Part shown: piece by piece, positions 11,695 through 23,200 of the stretch
Position numbering within the stretch: position 1 is the stretch's first letter
How the letters are laid out: each line of letters begins with the position of its first letter
DNA from: Planococcus citri
Lineage: Eukaryota; Arthropoda; Insecta; Hemiptera; Pseudococcidae
NCBI RefSeq assembly: GCF_950023065.1
Contig: NC_088677.1
Coordinates: 43,168,555 to 43,232,554, forward strand
Length of the DNA stretch: 64,000 bases
Reading direction: 5' to 3'
Notes under the pieces: generated by a model
Told to the model about the DNA's origin: nothing
What the model saw: the letters and a program-made list of their open reading frames with translations, nothing else
Database searches by the model: none
Position numbers and translations under genes: made by a program

Positions 11695-14600
11695 ATGGGT
11701 ATCGAAAATATTTCCAACTGTTTCGGTAAAAAGTATAAACTCGATTTGGAATCGAGTAAAAATTTCGACGAATATATGAAAGCAATAGGTGAGTTTTAAA
11801 TTAAATTTATTTATTTTTATTTTTATTTTCGTACCGTATGTAGTTTAGGTATCCTGTTTCTTGGTTCACAAATTAGGTAAGCAACAAGCGTTGTTTGAAA
11901 AGTGCTAGTACATTCGCAACTTTTTTCTGTTTGTGTAGAAGTGTCAGTTATTCGGAGTATCATCTCAATTTTTGGTCTTTTATTGGTAGAAAGCATCTAT
12001 AATAATTATAAATTATTTGATATTCACTTTGAATGATTTTTTAAATTGATAATGTATTACGTAATTTGTTAGGTAGGTACTCAGGAAGCTAGGTAGTAGG
12101 TCTAGGTACGTCGTCGTACATTTGTGCTACTACATACATAGGTGCATTATTTTTTTTTATCCAAGCAAGATTTTGATTCTAAGTAGGGAATGTTGAAGAA
12201 CTACGTTTTAAAATTATGGAAGAAAGAAAAAAATTAATGGAATTTGAGGCACGTTTACAGCATGCGTAGCAGTAATTTTTGCGTGGGCTTTCTTCAGTTC
12301 ATATCGTTCCCCTTCTACGTCTTTCTAATGTAAAGATAAGTATTGTGATATGAAGCGTTTTGTGTACCTAGGCTATACTTTTTTTGTTCGTCTACATTCC
12401 ATAATTTTCATGACACATCGTATCTTTGATATGATATCCTGTTTATAAATTAACTTACATCTACACTATATGTATCTATAGTTGAATCTTCTGTACGTTC
12501 AGAAACTGAATTCTAAAAGCTATCCCGAAATGATTGTTATAGGCTAGGAGGAAAATCAAACGAGTCCTTTAACCTCATATTAAGTCATTATTCGCCACTT
12601 AAAAAGTTGGAATTTAATCAATTAAACCATTAAAATCGTTTGATGGTTATTAGATCTCGTTTGGTGTACTTATCTAACGAACACATGTATTATCTCCTAA
12701 TTTACTCGTGTAATTATCTTATTCATGAGGGTTTTTACACTTTGAAGCAGTTTCGTTATGATGTATAATTAGTGATTTGAACCGTGTTTTTTAAATGTCA
12801 TTTTTCTGAATGACAAAAAGACGCATTATGTTATGGGTCGGTAATATTATGTGGGGTGGTGGAATTACAGTCAAGTCCAGGTGCTTTTGCTCGTACAGTT
12901 CCTATCTATTTAAAATATCCGGAATCAGGACTATTATTACTACAATACATATGTATGTAATATGTATGTAAGTTACTTAGTTAGGTACTTACCTGAAAAG
13001 AATTATTTCTGCAGATTTGTCGTTTTTTTTTCACTGAATTTGATTCGTATAGAAAGTAGGCTAGTATTCTTTTACAACTTGATCAAGAAAATATTTTTGT
13101 GCTTATAATTTCAATCGAATTCGTTCATGAATAAAATGGGTTCAAAAATGAATAGGAAAACTGCCGTGGTTTTGAGATGATTATAGGTAGATATAAATAG
13201 GTAAGGCACCTACATATGTATGTACGTGTTAAGTTTCGTGAAGCAATAAACTAGATTTTCTTCTATCGCATGTTTCATGTCCGCATAAGACCTGGTTAAA
13301 ATTTTTTAATAATCGTGTCATTTGTTGCCAGTATTATAGGTACACAAGTCTATACTTGAGTATTTTCATCGATACAATTGAAGTCAGTTAAGATTTTTTT
13401 TGAAAAAGAAAAAAAAAATAGAAATGGTTTATTTATTCATATATAAAATGTTGAACTAAGTAGGTATATTCTTGTCCATCAATGCATATATCACCATGTG
13501 TTTATCAAGAATATGGAAATTCGGTTGCCAGTTCAATTGTTATATTGATAGAACATTGTGCTTATCATGAAACAAAGGTTACCTCTAATCATTTCATTCT
13601 GTAAATATTTGGGTATTTACTGAATCATAAAAATTATAGTATGACTGACGATATGACCACAGTTTATATGGATGCTGTATTTTTTCAAATCTATTTTTTC
13701 CTCGTCAAAACGTTATTCATGTAGCGTTGTTTTCTTAATTAGTTTTTATTTGTAATCACCTTTTCAGAGTCAACCATGAGGTCATTGCTTATCTTATTCG
13801 CTAATTGAAATATGAGTTAGGTACCTTCCTCTACGTGCATTTGAAGATAGGCATTATCAAATTATAATATATTTTTTCTTTACATTCAAAAGATCAAGGG
13901 TTTCTATTTTTTTTTCAAGTAGAAATGAGCGGGTGAGTCTAAAATTCATGAAACTTTGAAAAAATGTACTTTGCTCTCTCGTACAGATAAACTGTCATGA
14001 GAGAGTTATAATTTTCAGTACCTATGTATCCAAAGATGTTTTTTCCTCTTACTCAAATTATCTCACGCATCAATGTTCAAAAATTATGATTCATTAAGTA
14101 CCTAGTCAAAAATGCATCATTGAATAATGAAAAATCAATATTGATTGATGACACACTGTAACATGAACATACCAATACCAACGTGATAAGCGAAGTCTTC
14201 TTGGTATCTCAGTGAACTTTCAAATAGGTAGTAATTTAAATCTATTTTTCAGGCGTTGGACTGATTACGAGGAAAGTGGGCCAAACGGTTAAACCAGTGG
14301 TTGAACTGAAGCAAGAAGAAGATGGAAAGCTCACGTTGTCTTCGAAGTCAACTTTCAAAAATGTTTCCATAACATTCAATTTAGATGAAGAATTTCCCGA
14401 AGAAACTCTAGATGGCAGAAAAGTAAAATCAGTTATTACCTTGGAAGATAATAAACTGATTCAGGTGCAGAAAAATGGTAAAGAATCCACAATCATTCGT
14501 GAATTTACTCCCGAAGAAGTAAAAATGGTTAGTATTGACCTCGTACAATTATGCAGTAACTATATTATAGGACATTGAAAATTTACGATGAAACTATTTG

Positions 14601-14753
14601 ATAATTGATTTGTTACCAATTAGATACCTTACCTGCATATTATCTAGACTTAAAAATGCATTTTCTGATCTATTTTAAATGTTTATTTTGTTTCAGACAT
14701 TGAAGGTCGACGATATCGTGTGTACACGAGTTTACAAAGTTTTGAACGAATAA
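11695..14753 (+). CDS. Fatty-acid-binding protein (cellular FABP/lipocalin fold), complete
   Basis: A small cytosolic carrier of fatty acids or other hydrophobic ligands. Exons: 11695-11788, 14253-14527, 14697-14753. They total 426 bases (141 residues), slightly longer than the usual 132-135. The order fits a ten-strand beta-barrel: N-terminal KKYKLDLESSKNFDEYMKAIG, VGLITRKVGQTVKP, a central TFKNVSITFNLDEEF, then a C-terminal VCTRVYK. Arg134 and Tyr136 in that last motif are the expected carboxylate-binding pair. The start ATG has a good context (ACCATGG). An in-frame extension to 11518 exists but has no FABP features and is probably 5' UTR. Intron 1 is 2464 bases, far longer than the others, and may hold regulatory sequence. 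Confidence 0.93.
11789..14252 (+). other. Large first intron of the FABP gene
   Basis: A phase-1 intron of 2.46 kb with a GTGAGT donor and a TTTTTCAG acceptor. It contains dispersed TAGGTA/ACCTA words and no open frame of note. No transposon ends were recognised inside it. Confidence 0.7.
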
Positions 14754-15038
14754 AGAAGTTTGTCATGTATTTACCAATAGATTAATTTATTGGATATTTT
14801 TTTTTTTATAAAATTTTATTTTATAAAAATATTCTCGAAATTAAAATTTAATCGTAAAAAAAAATTACATATGCCATAACATACAAACATGTCTTTTAAA
14901 TATTTTAAGTTGATAATAAATACCTAATTTTCAACATAGATACATTTCTGATCATCCATGTTTTACTCGTATTGTAGTCACAGCATATTTTCATTCGTAT
15001 AACAGGCAATAGACATAACCTGTAAAGTTTGATTTTTT

Positions 15039-15177
15039 TCAAAGTCCTAACCAAGAAAATATTAAAAAAGCTGGATGTGGCAAAGGCATTGGAAAAATGG
15101 AGGGAGGGGGAGGAGGAGGCGGAGGTGGAGGAAAAAATGGCCGAGGTGGGTAAAGGAATCGACACCACCCGCTACAC
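15039..15177 (-). CDS. Alternative terminal exon of the Met/Pro/Gly-rich gene
   Basis: Preceded by AATACAG on the minus strand, this exon begins with the single G needed to complete the TGG codon left open by the exon at 15726-15798. In that frame it encodes WCSGWCRFLYPPRPFF, a run of prolines, then PMPLPHPAF and a stop at 15039-15041. Its composition matches the rest of the protein. Splicing to it instead of 15526-15580 would give a 297-residue form. It could also be a decayed exon; transcript data are absent. Confidence 0.45.
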
Positions 15178-15525
15178 CTGTATTGAAACATAGAACATCA
15201 AAGCAAAACAACGTTAAGGTCACAAAACTAGTTCGTTGGTAATGTTCATTTAGCATTAAAATCTAAATGTGAAGAAATAGAACAAATAGAAAATCTTTGG
15301 AACAATGATTTCATCAGTTTCTTTTTATACTGACTGATTACTTCAAGTTCAAAATAAATAGTTAGATAAGTAATTTCTCATAGGAATTATGTATGTACAT
15401 AAATTGTCCGTACCTATTTTAGTTACAGATAGATAGATTCAGCGAATGATTAACCAACTCTTCGCTCTTTTTTTTCTGGTATGTGCATGGGCAATGAGGT
15501 AATTAACCTACCCTTAAAGAAGGCT

Positions 15526-18338
15526 TCAACCATAAAAAGGCATAGATAAAGAAGGCCAAGTTAAAGACTGATAAGGAGACCTGTAAAAAAAACAATTTTT
15601 TCAAGAAAAATAGATTCAAGTAGATTTTTTCCTCTAAAATCAGAATCTTGTTCCAAAAATCTTCAATCATGGAAGAAAAAAAATCAAACAAAGAAACAAA
15701 TCGTTAATGTAACGGCACAGCTTACCAATTCGGAACGAAATATAAAAACTGAGCATTTATACTGGGTTGCTGCTGAGGCATTGGAGGTCTTGCAGGCACT
15801 GCCAATGAAATAAAAATTATAGGTACGAGAAATTAATAGAAGTGAAATTAGCGATTAGGTAGCATAGTATTCGTGTTTGTATGCATTTAATTACTAGTTG
15901 TTGGTGGTAAGCCTGTTGGTGGTCTTGTTGGAGAGGCAGTTCCACCTGGCATCCCTCCAGTTGGAGGACGCGTCGTTGTCGGCATACCACCACCGGGCAT
16001 TCCCCCTGGTGGAGGCATACCGGGCATTCCACCTCCTGGCATTCCTCCGGGCATTGCACCTGGCCTTGCACCGGGCATTCCTCCAGGCATTCCACCGGGC
16101 ATTCCACCGGGCATTCCTCCAGGCATTCCTCCAGGCATTCCACCGGGCATTCCACCGGGCATTCCACCAGGCATTCCACCAGGCATTCCTCCAGGCATTC
16201 CACCAGGCATTCCTCCAGGCATTCCACCAGGCATTCCTCCTCCAGGCATTGGCATACTTGATCCTTGATTTACGTTGATATTAGCGAAAAATAAACCACC
16301 TTGATTACAACCCATATCACATGGTGTCGGAAACAAAGGAAATGGAAGCGGACCCATCGAATAACCTCCCATTCCTGGAGGCATTCCAATGATGCCTGGT
16401 GCAAATTGTCCTTGCTAAAATGAAAACAACGTGTGATTGTACATAACACTAGGCAACGGCATATTTGTTTTCGGGTTGGAAATGGGCTTAATCGATAGTT
16501 TGGACCCTAAAACAAAAAACAGAGTGAGGTTTTTCAATTTGAGTTGTTTTTGTAGTCAGGAGAGATGATCAAAGTTGCGAAAATGGCCGTTTTTGCCCTA
16601 TTTCACGAGTTTGTGGCGACATCAGTACCATGTTTCAAAAAAAACCAAGGTCATATTCGGATTCTACGCACTTTTTTAAGTAAACATCTTTACCAGATTT
16701 TTGATTTTCGAACATTCAAGCGTATACGGAAGATTTTTGTTTGAAACATATTTTAAAACTCGGAGCGCGCAACGCTGGCGTTACTTCACGACGTAATCGT
16801 GGCGCGGAACCGTGTTCGCGCGGGCGAGGCTCTCGTGCAGTAAAAATCTCGTGTTACAAACGAAAATCTTCCGTATGCGCTTGAATGTTCGAAAATCAAA
16901 AATCCGGTAAAGATGTTTACTTAAAAAAGTGCGTAGAATCCGAATATGACCTTGTTTTTTTTTGAAACTGAATACTGATGTCGCCACAAACTCGCGAAAT
17001 AGGGCAAAAACGGTCATTTTTGCAACTTTGATCATCTCTCCTGACCACAAAAACAACTCAAATTGAAAAATCCCACTCTGTTTTTTGTTTTAGGGTCTAA
17101 ACTATCGATTAACCCCATTTTCAACCCGAAAACAAAAAAAAGGTCAAAAATTGTTGCCTAGTGTAATCAAGAGGTTTTTGCAGGGATGTGAACCGGAATT
17201 TTTAACCTGAACTGTAACCGGTATAAACCCAAAAATTTTCAGGGAAATAATTTTTATCCAATCCAATACTTGACCTTCAACCTCAAACTCAAAAAAAATT
17301 GGAACTGGAACTCAAATTTGAAATTTTCATTTCCCTAACCGTTACCTGGCAACCTTTAAAATATTTTGGTTAATTAGGTATATGGTTCTATGGTTAATAC
17401 ATTACGAATATAATTCTATTTTTCATTTTTTTTTTCAATATGAAATATCGGCCATCCATTTTCATGGTCACGTACAATTTGAGACAAATATTGTCAGTTT
17501 CTCTCACGAATTCATTTCTTTTTTACTTCAGAGAATTGATTCTTTAATCATTGAATGCATATTAAACACAAAAAAAATGATAAATTTTTCATTTTTCACA
17601 TTTTGAATTTTGTCTGGATTTGAAGAGTCTTTGAAGGCGACAACTGGTTATTTACTTTTGAAAAAATGGGCAGTATTTTTTGAAATTTCACAGAGAAGGG
17701 TTCCTTCCCAGCAGTGTATTTATACGTAACTTATTTCAAAAATTGTATGCAAGAAAAAATTTAAAAATGACCTTAACCTTAACCCTTAAATGAAAAAAAT
17801 TACGGGTATTTTTTTGGAATAATCCATAACCAGGAACCCAAATTTTTAATTTTGGGTAATTGACCACGTTAGCCGTTTTCTCAGAAACCTTCGGGAAGCT
17901 TTAACTTTCAACTAATTTTTTTTCAGTTCGCATCCCTGGGTTTTTGAAAAACTAGGAACAAATTAGATCAAAATTACATAACGAACATTTATGTCAGAAA
18001 GTTTGCCTAAATTATAATCGCAGGGGCGTATTTTTCTCTAATTTACCAGCGACATTTTTGATTTTACTTTTTAACACAAATAAATTTTGATATTTCATAA
18101 ACAAAGTGTAAATATTTATGTGTAAATGTGATGATTAACGTACTAATTCATTACCCCGAATAAACCGCCTAAACCTAGCGGAAATCTCATAGGTTGCGGT
18201 GGAGGAAAAGCTCCAAGCCCTCCAAATAAAAGACGTTCAATTCCAAATGGCGCCATTTGGCACACCTGCAACATTAGAGGAGCAGGTATTTAATTCATTT
18301 AATTCATGTTAGCTATGAAAATCATTTTAAAAAGCGTG

Positions 18339-18369
<31 letters not shown>

Positions 18370-18634
18370 GAAAAAACAAACAAATAAACGATAAATTCAA
18401 TCAGATGAATTAGAAAAACCGTGCTTTTAAATGGTGCTTTCAAATGTGATTTTATTCACTATTGCGAATCAAATGAGAAAAACCCCTTCAAAAAATATAA
18501 AATTTTGTTGAGTCAATTGTGTTTCAAATTTCTTAACACCCGGAAATACATATTATGTAGAAAAATAGGCGTTAAATACTCACACTGGTCGAAAGCCATC
18601 CGAAGGTAAAAAATACGATTCGAACATAACACAT
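15526..18634 (-). CDS. Secreted Met/Pro/Gly-rich repeat protein (major predicted form)
   Basis: Not a family I recognise. Exons: 18584-18634, 18155-18265, 15895-16414, 15726-15798, 15526-15580, in phase and summing to 810 bases (269 residues). Residues 1-20 (MCYVRIVFFTFGWLSTSVCQ) look like a signal peptide, so the product is probably extracellular. The body is Gly/Pro/Phe-rich, then contains two cysteines (PCDMGCNQ). It continues with about 13 perfect MPGG tetrapeptides and a Thr/Pro-rich tail (TRPPTG). The last exon gives a Trp/Ser/Pro-rich end. Low complexity and secretion suggest a structural, matrix, silk-like or salivary protein, but this is inference. Intron 2 (16415-18154) carries a 717-base foldback element. 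An alternative last exon is at 15039-15177. Confidence 0.65.
16050..16246 (-). repeat. 12-base coding minisatellite (MPGG repeat)
   Basis: Tandem 12-base units, each encoding Met-Pro-Gly-Gly on the minus strand, with mainly third-position changes (CCG/CCA/CCT, GGA/GGT). About 13 perfect units are followed by degenerate ones (MPGA, RPGA, MPGG) toward 16030. The 12-base period leaves other frames on both strands open, which explains the long spurious ORFs here. Confidence 0.95.
16447..17163. mobile_element. 717-bp foldback element, CACTA-type ends, TAA target duplication
   Basis: The ends CACTAGGCAAC (16447-16457) and GTTGCCTAGTG (17153-17163) are perfect inverses. The arms remain inverted repeats for about 300 bases, so most of the element can fold into one hairpin around a GC-rich loop near 16765-16850. 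Both sides are flanked by TAA (16444-16446, 17164-17166). A CACTA terminus with a 3-base duplication is typical of the CMC/EnSpm-like superfamily. It is non-coding and lies in intron 2 of the Met/Pro/Gly-rich gene. Confidence 0.85.
17164..18154. other. Rest of intron 2 of the Met/Pro/Gly-rich gene
   Basis: AT-rich intron sequence. It has repeated patches such as AACCTGAACTGTAACCGG and AATTTTTAATTTTGGG that may be old repeats. No gene or clear element ends were found. Confidence 0.5.
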
Positions 18635-20290
18635 ATTGCAAACCGTTCAACAAATAATGAACGAAGATAAATCTTGAAATTATGTTTATTTTTCAATACA
18701 CATACTGAACGATCTTTTGAAGGACATGATTCATAAATTTATTTATTTTTAATTATCGTCGAATTTGACGCTATTCGTAATAACTTAAATCCGGTCTGAA
18801 TCTATTGTTGATGTGGAGCGGGAAATGCATCAAAGCTCCTTCTATCGTGTAGTCGTTAACTGATTTATAGTACAAATTAGGTGAATTTTCAACCAAAAAC
18901 GAGGTTGAGGTTGAATTGTAGTATTTTGTAGGTAAAGGTCGGTCTACATGCCTACCTATTTGATTTACTTCTCGTTTGAAAAACGTCGTTTGATAATTGA
19001 CTATAGGTATTTGTACCTATATGCGGAAGTGTATCAAAATGTGGGTAATGTAGATGATTTCAAAATTCTTGGTAATTTACTTAAAGTTTTGGTTGTTCGA
19101 AAGAAATTGTTGTCTGGTTCGGGATGTTGAACTTGTCTCAAAAAACATGTACCTATGTACTTACTTAAAATGGTGGGAAGTGTTCGTCAGGATGTCAGCA
19201 GAATCGATGTAAGTACCCATTGTGAAAAGGTATAACGATGGAATATTTAACATTGAAAAAAACACTAATTAACAAAATAAGCTATCGTAGTTCTGTGATT
19301 TTTAAAATTTTTATTTGAGCTTAATAAGGGTTTTAACACTTTTTTTTTAGTGTTTTAAATTTAAAAAAAAAATAAGTTTCGATTTTCTCAAATTTGAAAT
19401 TTTTTTCCAGAATGACCAGCTCAAAAACATGTTCATGTGACCAATAAAATATTTTTTCAAACTAGGTACATATAATTATGTACTTACTATTCATCAACAC
19501 AAAAAATAAATACCATGCAAGCATGAAAATAAATAAAAATGGATTACGGTAATCGCTTAACTCGTTGAAAATTCACTATAGGAGCACTCGCATATAATAA
19601 TTAATGACCTATGGTACCTATGTTGATACGCCTAGGAATTTTACGATAATCAAAGACGACATAGCGACACATTCAATTACTCTCAACTGACCTACCTCTT
19701 CAAAAATTTATGGAGAGTTTTAGAGCAGGTACCAAAGTAAATGAATTTTTGTAAACAAGAATTCAATTTAGAAAAAATTGCATCATACCTATACCTAATT
19801 AGGCATATAGAGCAGAATGATGAAGTTGTAAAAAAAAAGATACTGAACTTTTTATTAAAACAATAGTCAGATAAGACCTGTCATTGTTACTTACTCGTGA
19901 TAAAAATGCGATAATGCGTTATGTTATAGTCTTAAATCATTTTTTTGTTGTTAAAATGGACCTGTCACAACTCTCAGCAATTAATCATTCGCAGAGAATC
20001 GAAGTGTGCAATAATCCAATAGTGAAATTTATGCCATTAAACTCGTAAGTAAATAACCTTTATTATACCTACATGTATAACACGTGGAAAGTTGATTTTT
20101 ATTATTTGCTTACATACACAAACATACGCGTACCAAAAAAGTCAAGCGATGCTAAAAAGTTTTATACATATAATAAGCTTGATTTAAAAAAAAAAAAATG
20201 AAAACAAACATACACACTACCTACGTTCAAAATAATAGGTACATTTTCACAAAAATACAAAACTAGCGATTTTCTCATCATGAAGGTTAC
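18635..20290. other. Intergenic stretch between the Met/Pro/Gly gene and the CRAL-TRIO gene
   Basis: Both neighbours are on the minus strand, so this contains the promoter of the Met/Pro/Gly gene and the 3' flank of the CRAL-TRIO gene. It has dense TAGGTA/TACCTA words and poly-T/A runs. No supported gene. Confidence 0.5.
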
Positions 20291-23200
20291 TTAGTCGATT
20301 GATAATTTATGGAAGGATCCGGTTGTGCCAAAAAGCTCTTCGTATTCGCTACTCGTTGGTTCTGATTTATTCATCCTTTTTGATTCATCGGTGCAAATGT
20401 TTTCTTGTTCTTCGAAATACGAACGATAGCTTTCTAGTTTTTTGTACCATTCACCTTCAAAGATGGGTAATTAAAATTAATTTGTTGATTTTTCAAATTC
20501 CAGTTTGACAATTTTTTTTTTACGTGTTCTTATCAAAAGTTTAATTTTAATACAATAAGTACGAGTAATTATTTTTCATCGCGTGGTCATCAAATAGGTA
20601 GGTACCTAGTCAATTGTACTAATAATTCTGAGAAAATTTAACTAGGAACCTTAATATGCTCGTATGGAATGGAATGAGGTGAAATGAATTAAACAGGGGA
20701 GTAGTGTACCATTTGTTATTTTTTTCATTATTTTCACTGATTTTTTTATGTTTAAAATTTTTGACACTTACACAAAATAGTTTTTTTGTATTAGTTTTTT
20801 TGTACCTATGTCTCAGTTCTTAAGAAAAAAAAGTAATACCTAGGTAAACACCTAATAGATTTTCGTAGATAATACATAGAGCTTAGATAATGTGAGATTT
20901 TGAATTAAATAGCTTAATAATATCATTTTGCTAGGTACATAGGTATTTTTCGAATACTTAGTGTCGTTCAATTTGTAAATAAATTTTGCAGATCATCTCC
21001 ATCTTCTGCAAACAAATGAAGAGTGATATTCCAAAACTCGCTTTGTCCATTTTCACAACTTTTTAGGAGAGAGGAAAAACAGTTTCCCTTTAAACGGGTA
21101 AATTGGCTTTTTAGGCGAGTTTAGCACTTTATTTGGGTGGATTTATGATGTAGGAGTGTAGGTATACATTTCATCCACTAAATACTGCAGAAAAAAATTT
21201 CAATAAAAATGGACAAAGCGCGTTTTGGAACATTATTTTTTTTAAAATTTTTTAGTGAATTGGCTATTTAGGTGAGTGGGAGTTCGGTTACATCTATGTT
21301 AGATACTAGACGTGTGTTTATGCGTTTACGTGTTCATGCGTTCACATATTAGATAATTTCGTGTTGCAAGTGTTATCAATTATTATCGCATCCGATCGAA
21401 CATATTGAAGTGCTTTCGTTCTCAGAATAGTTTTGTCGCTGTTACCAGTTTAATTGGTCAATATGGATGATGAATTTATTGCAGAGCTCAAATCCATGAT
21501 GAAAGATGTCAAGGAAATTAAAACCACGGTCAACAATACTGATGCGAAGTTAGCTGGATTTACAAAGAGAATGGATGAGGTGGAAAGCCAAAACAAAGAG
21601 CTGAAAAAAACGTGTGATAATTTGCAAGACAAGGTAAATGATCTTGATCAATATAGTCGTATAGAAAACGTTATAATAAATGGGATTCCACAAAAAGATG
21701 ACGAAAATATACGCCAAGTAGTCACGTTAGTAGCTGAAAAATTGAACGTAACTCTACACGAATGCGACATATCAACAGCTCATCGCCTACCTAGTAAACC
21801 AGATAGGATACCTGCCATTATCGTTCGCCTGAACAACAGAGATAAGAAGTCGGAGCTCGTAATAAATTCACGTAAGCTGAGAATAAATAGTAAAGATATA
21901 AATCTGATGCCAGCAGCTCCCATCTTTGTGAACGAACATTTAACCTCAAGTAACATGGCAATCCATAGACAAGCTCTACACCTTAAAAAATTGAAGGTTT
22001 TAACAAGAGTCCATGTGAAGGAGGGAAAGGTACTGGTGCAAGAAGAGGAAAACGGTACTTTCACTAAGATTACAAACCTCTCCCAACTGAGTTTGCCTGA
22101 CCAGGAGGAAAACGAGCAACCTAAATCATCATCTAATGTGAATGAAGTTCCAGTGAAGCAACGTTTACGATCCAACAAGATACTGACATTGTCGCAACTC
22201 AGTGCAAAGTCTAACCGAGGGAGGGGAGGGAGAAATAGATCTGGAAATAGATCTAGAACGCACTCAGGAAGTTAGAGGCTGGACTCCGCTTACCCAGAAC
22301 GGCTAGTCACCAAGGGTAAGGATGATGCAGCAAGTCTCTCCATTAAATTAGCAACATTTAACGTACGTACACTCAAATCAGAAGATAACTTGATGGAATT
22401 GGAAGGGGCTTTTGAAGAGGGGGACATCCAGGTGTTAGGGCTATCAGAGGTGAGACGCGCAACCGAAACTTTACAAATAACCAAAAATAACCATCTTCTG
22501 GCACACTCAAGCTGCGAAAATGGACAGAGAGGAGTTGGCTTTCTAGTACACAGAAACTTGATAAACGATGTAAATGAATTTAGACCAATTTCTGATCGAA
22601 TTGCTCTACTAAGTATAAATTTTTGGGGAAAGGAAATTAGAATTATTCAAGTATACGCACCTACTTCAGCTGCAACAGAATCAGATTCTGAACTTTTCTA
22701 TGAAAAATTAAGCGAACTATTAATGCAACAAGGGGAATTTTTGAAAGATATTTTTGTTATGGGTGACTTCAACAGTCAGGTAGGTAAGGGCAAAAACAAA
22801 GACGAATGTGTAATTGGAAGATATGGGTATGGTAAAAGAAATAAGAGGGGATGGAGGTTGTTGAGGTTCTGTGAAGAATTCAATTTAAAAATAATGAACA
22901 CTTTCTACAAAAAAAGAGAAGGGCGCTTGTGGACCTGGATGTCGCCTAATCAAGAGTTCAAAGCTCAGATTGATTACATTTTAACCACAAATGATATTAA
23001 TTACATAACGAATTGCGAGGCAAAAAATTTTAGTTGCTACTCAGACCACAGAGTAGTTACCTGTACACTGAAACTACAAAAAACAAAAAAATTTAAACGT
23101 TGTAATCCTAAACGAAATTATAAAGTAACAAATGAAAATGCTTCGGCTTACCAAACGGAAATAAACACTCAAATACTCAATAACCCTACAAAAAATATTA

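Noticed and set aside
15817..16278. Long open frames on the plus strand and in another minus frame over the minisatellite
   Set aside because: A 12-base repeat without stops stays open in several frames. Only the MPGG frame joins flanking exons with proper splice sites and phases.
16781..17056. 91-residue frame on the minus strand
   Set aside because: It lies in the arm and loop of the CACTA-type foldback element; the mirrored arm gives a similar sequence. No protein family resemblance.
21780..22178. 132-residue antisense frame in LINE ORF1
   Set aside because: Shadow of ORF1 codon usage; no independent features.
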